DNA of 7,136 bases from Methanobrevibacter sp. Lineage in GTDB: Archaea; Methanobacteriota; Methanobacteria; Methanobacteriales; Methanobacteriaceae. Below are positions 6,307 to 7,136 of the stretch, piece by piece. A program made the translations under genes and the position numbers. Each line of letters starts with the position of its first letter. The stretch's first letter is position 1. The stretch spans positions 1-7,136 of the forward strand of contig JAEEWY010000076.1 of assembly GCA_016291275.1 (NCBI GenBank). The letters run 5' to 3'. The notes under the pieces are model-generated. The model was not told where the DNA came from and made no database searches. It saw only the letters and a list, made by a program, of their open reading frames with translations.

Positions 6307-6571
6307 AAGAATATGTCTTACTTTCACAGTTTACTCAAGTTCAAAATAAACAAATGTAATTAATAATAAAATTGAATAGTAAATTTAATAATTTAATATC
6401 AATATAAAATATCCAGCTAATTAAAATAATTTTTTAATTAATCAAATATTCATTATATATTTTTATTAAGTGATATTATATAATGTTTACTAATTTAATA
6501 ATAAAAATAGAAAAATAATCGGGAAAAATAGATAAAAAAATTAAAAAAAGTATTGAAAAAATTTAAAAAAA
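6307..6571. other. AT-rich spacer between FKBP and the nucleotidyltransferase-like gene
   Basis: No gene is seen here. The left end holds AAATGTAATT (6352-6361), an exact inverted copy of AATTACATTT (6288-6297). The middle has AT-only palindromes such as TAATTAAAA with TTTTAATTA (6418-6440) and ATTATATAAT (6475-6484). The right part (about 6510-6571) is A-rich on the plus strand, so the minus strand carries T tracts just after the upstream gene's stop and probably terminates that transcript. Confidence 0.5.
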
Positions 6572-7136
6572 TTAGAGGTGTGAATCAGTGACTATATTCT
6601 TTACAAACCTATTGCCATTTTCAAATACCTTTTCTTTAAATTCCTCTAAAACTGCTTCATTTTTATAATTCAATACACGTACAATGCTTGGATAATTATT
6701 GATATACTCTGAAATCATATCTGCATTGATCCTTGTTTCCAAAATGCTTAAGACCCTATTTTTAAAATGGCTGCTGAAACCATAGAATATGGAATTTTCA
6801 ATTTCAGTGATTGATTCAAAAGGTTTTTCCTCACGTTTCTCAACTAACTCATTAGCTAATTTTTCGTTGAAGAAATTCAATTTAAGCAGATCTTCAAATG
6901 ATAAATTGTTTGCAGAATCAATGATGTATTCTTCAACTCTCAAATCATGCAATGGAGCCCTATCCTCATTAATCTCTCTTTCTAAGATCCTAAGTGTTTC
7001 ACTTGGCAACATGGATTTGACAGAATCCAAATTATTCTCAGAACAAGCCTTACGAATTAAAGTCCCACTTACACCTTCAATACGTGGAACAAAAATGAAT
7101 TTGTCCTTAAAATCAAACCCTATCTTTTTCAATGAT
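6572..7136 (-). CDS. Nucleotidyltransferase-like protein of TmcAL/COG1323 type, N-terminal part outside the window
   Basis: The frame is open to the window edge; the codon at 7132 is TTG inside the gene and not a start, so the N-terminal part is missing. About 188 C-terminal residues are visible. FVPRIEGVSGTLIRKA near the left of the fragment looks like the (I/V)SxTxIR motif that closes the nucleotide site in HIGH-type nucleotidylyltransferases. The remainder resembles the C-terminal part of TmcAL proteins, including PSIVRVLNYKNEAVLEEFKE, comparable to the YIRVLGF region there. Bacterial TmcAL activates acetate with ATP and acetylates the wobble cytidine of elongator tRNA-Met. Whether the archaeal relative does this is not shown by the sequence. 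Between these parts, LANELVEKREEKPFES (about 6795-6906) resembles a degenerate helix-hairpin-helix. The gene is followed by T tracts. The catalytic HxGH region lies off the window, so the family call stays moderate. Confidence 0.6.
   Translation of the reverse strand, partial: SLKKIGFDFKDKFIFVPRIEGVSGTLIRKACSENNLDSVKSMLPSETLRILEREINEDRAPLHDLRVEEYIIDSANNLSFEDLLKLNFFNEKLANELVEKREEKPFESITEIENSIFYGFSSHFKNRVLSILETRINADMISEYINNYPSIVRVLNYKNEAVLEEFKEKVFENGNRFVKNIVTDSHL

Noticed and set aside
5776..6363. Plus-strand frames opposite and upstream of the FKBP gene
   Set aside because: Ser/Phe/Ile-rich shadows of the FKBP codons; one merely runs on into AT-rich spacer.
7130..7132. TTG as the start codon of the rightmost gene
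   Set aside because: The frame stays open to the window edge and the conserved SGTxIR motif sits only about 20 residues after it, so the nucleotide-binding domain must lie upstream, outside the window.

Overview
The window looks like chromosome from a very AT-rich methanogenic archaeon of the order Methanobacteriales, most likely Methanobrevibacter or a close relative. The evidence is the archaeal gene set (ribosomal protein L10e/uL16, a Pcc1-type KEOPS subunit, a long archaeal FKBP, a methanogen-type PEP synthase), ribosome binding sites of the AGGAG/GGAGG type, TAA stop codons, and almost pure A/T spacers with TATA-like elements and oligo-T terminators. The genus is an inference from protein style and base composition.

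Layout, left to right. Positions 1-44 probably hold the first codons of an unidentified minus-strand gene. Positions 105-2387 (minus) are phosphoenolpyruvate synthase, ppsA, interrupted at codon 590 by an in-frame TGA. Upstream of it, on the same strand, is ribosomal protein L10e (2563-3045), separated by a spacer carrying a candidate ppsA promoter and inverted repeats. A gene-free stretch of about 570 bases (3046-3615) separates L10e from a divergent plus-strand gene for a Pcc1-like KEOPS subunit (3616-3861). Next on the plus strand is a 396-residue protein with an N-terminal zinc finger, a long charged low-complexity middle and one C-terminal membrane helix (4022-5212), ending in a clear hairpin terminator. 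It converges on a minus-strand FKBP-type prolyl isomerase (5520-6254). The right edge (6572-7136, minus) is the C-terminal part of a nucleotidyltransferase-like protein resembling the TmcAL/COG1323 family.

The genes do not form one operon. Each appears to have its own promoter and terminator, and most are housekeeping genes: translation (L10e), tRNA modification (Pcc1, possibly the TmcAL-like protein), protein folding (FKBP) and gluconeogenic carbon flow (PpsA). No mobile element, CRISPR array, tRNA, rRNA or defence locus is visible.

The points most worth a second look are the single TGA inside an otherwise intact ppsA, the zinc-finger/disordered/membrane-anchored protein of unknown function, the archaeal TmcAL-like fragment with an HhH-like segment, and inverted repeats around the ppsA, L10e and FKBP promoters. 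I see no convincing undescribed multi-gene system here.
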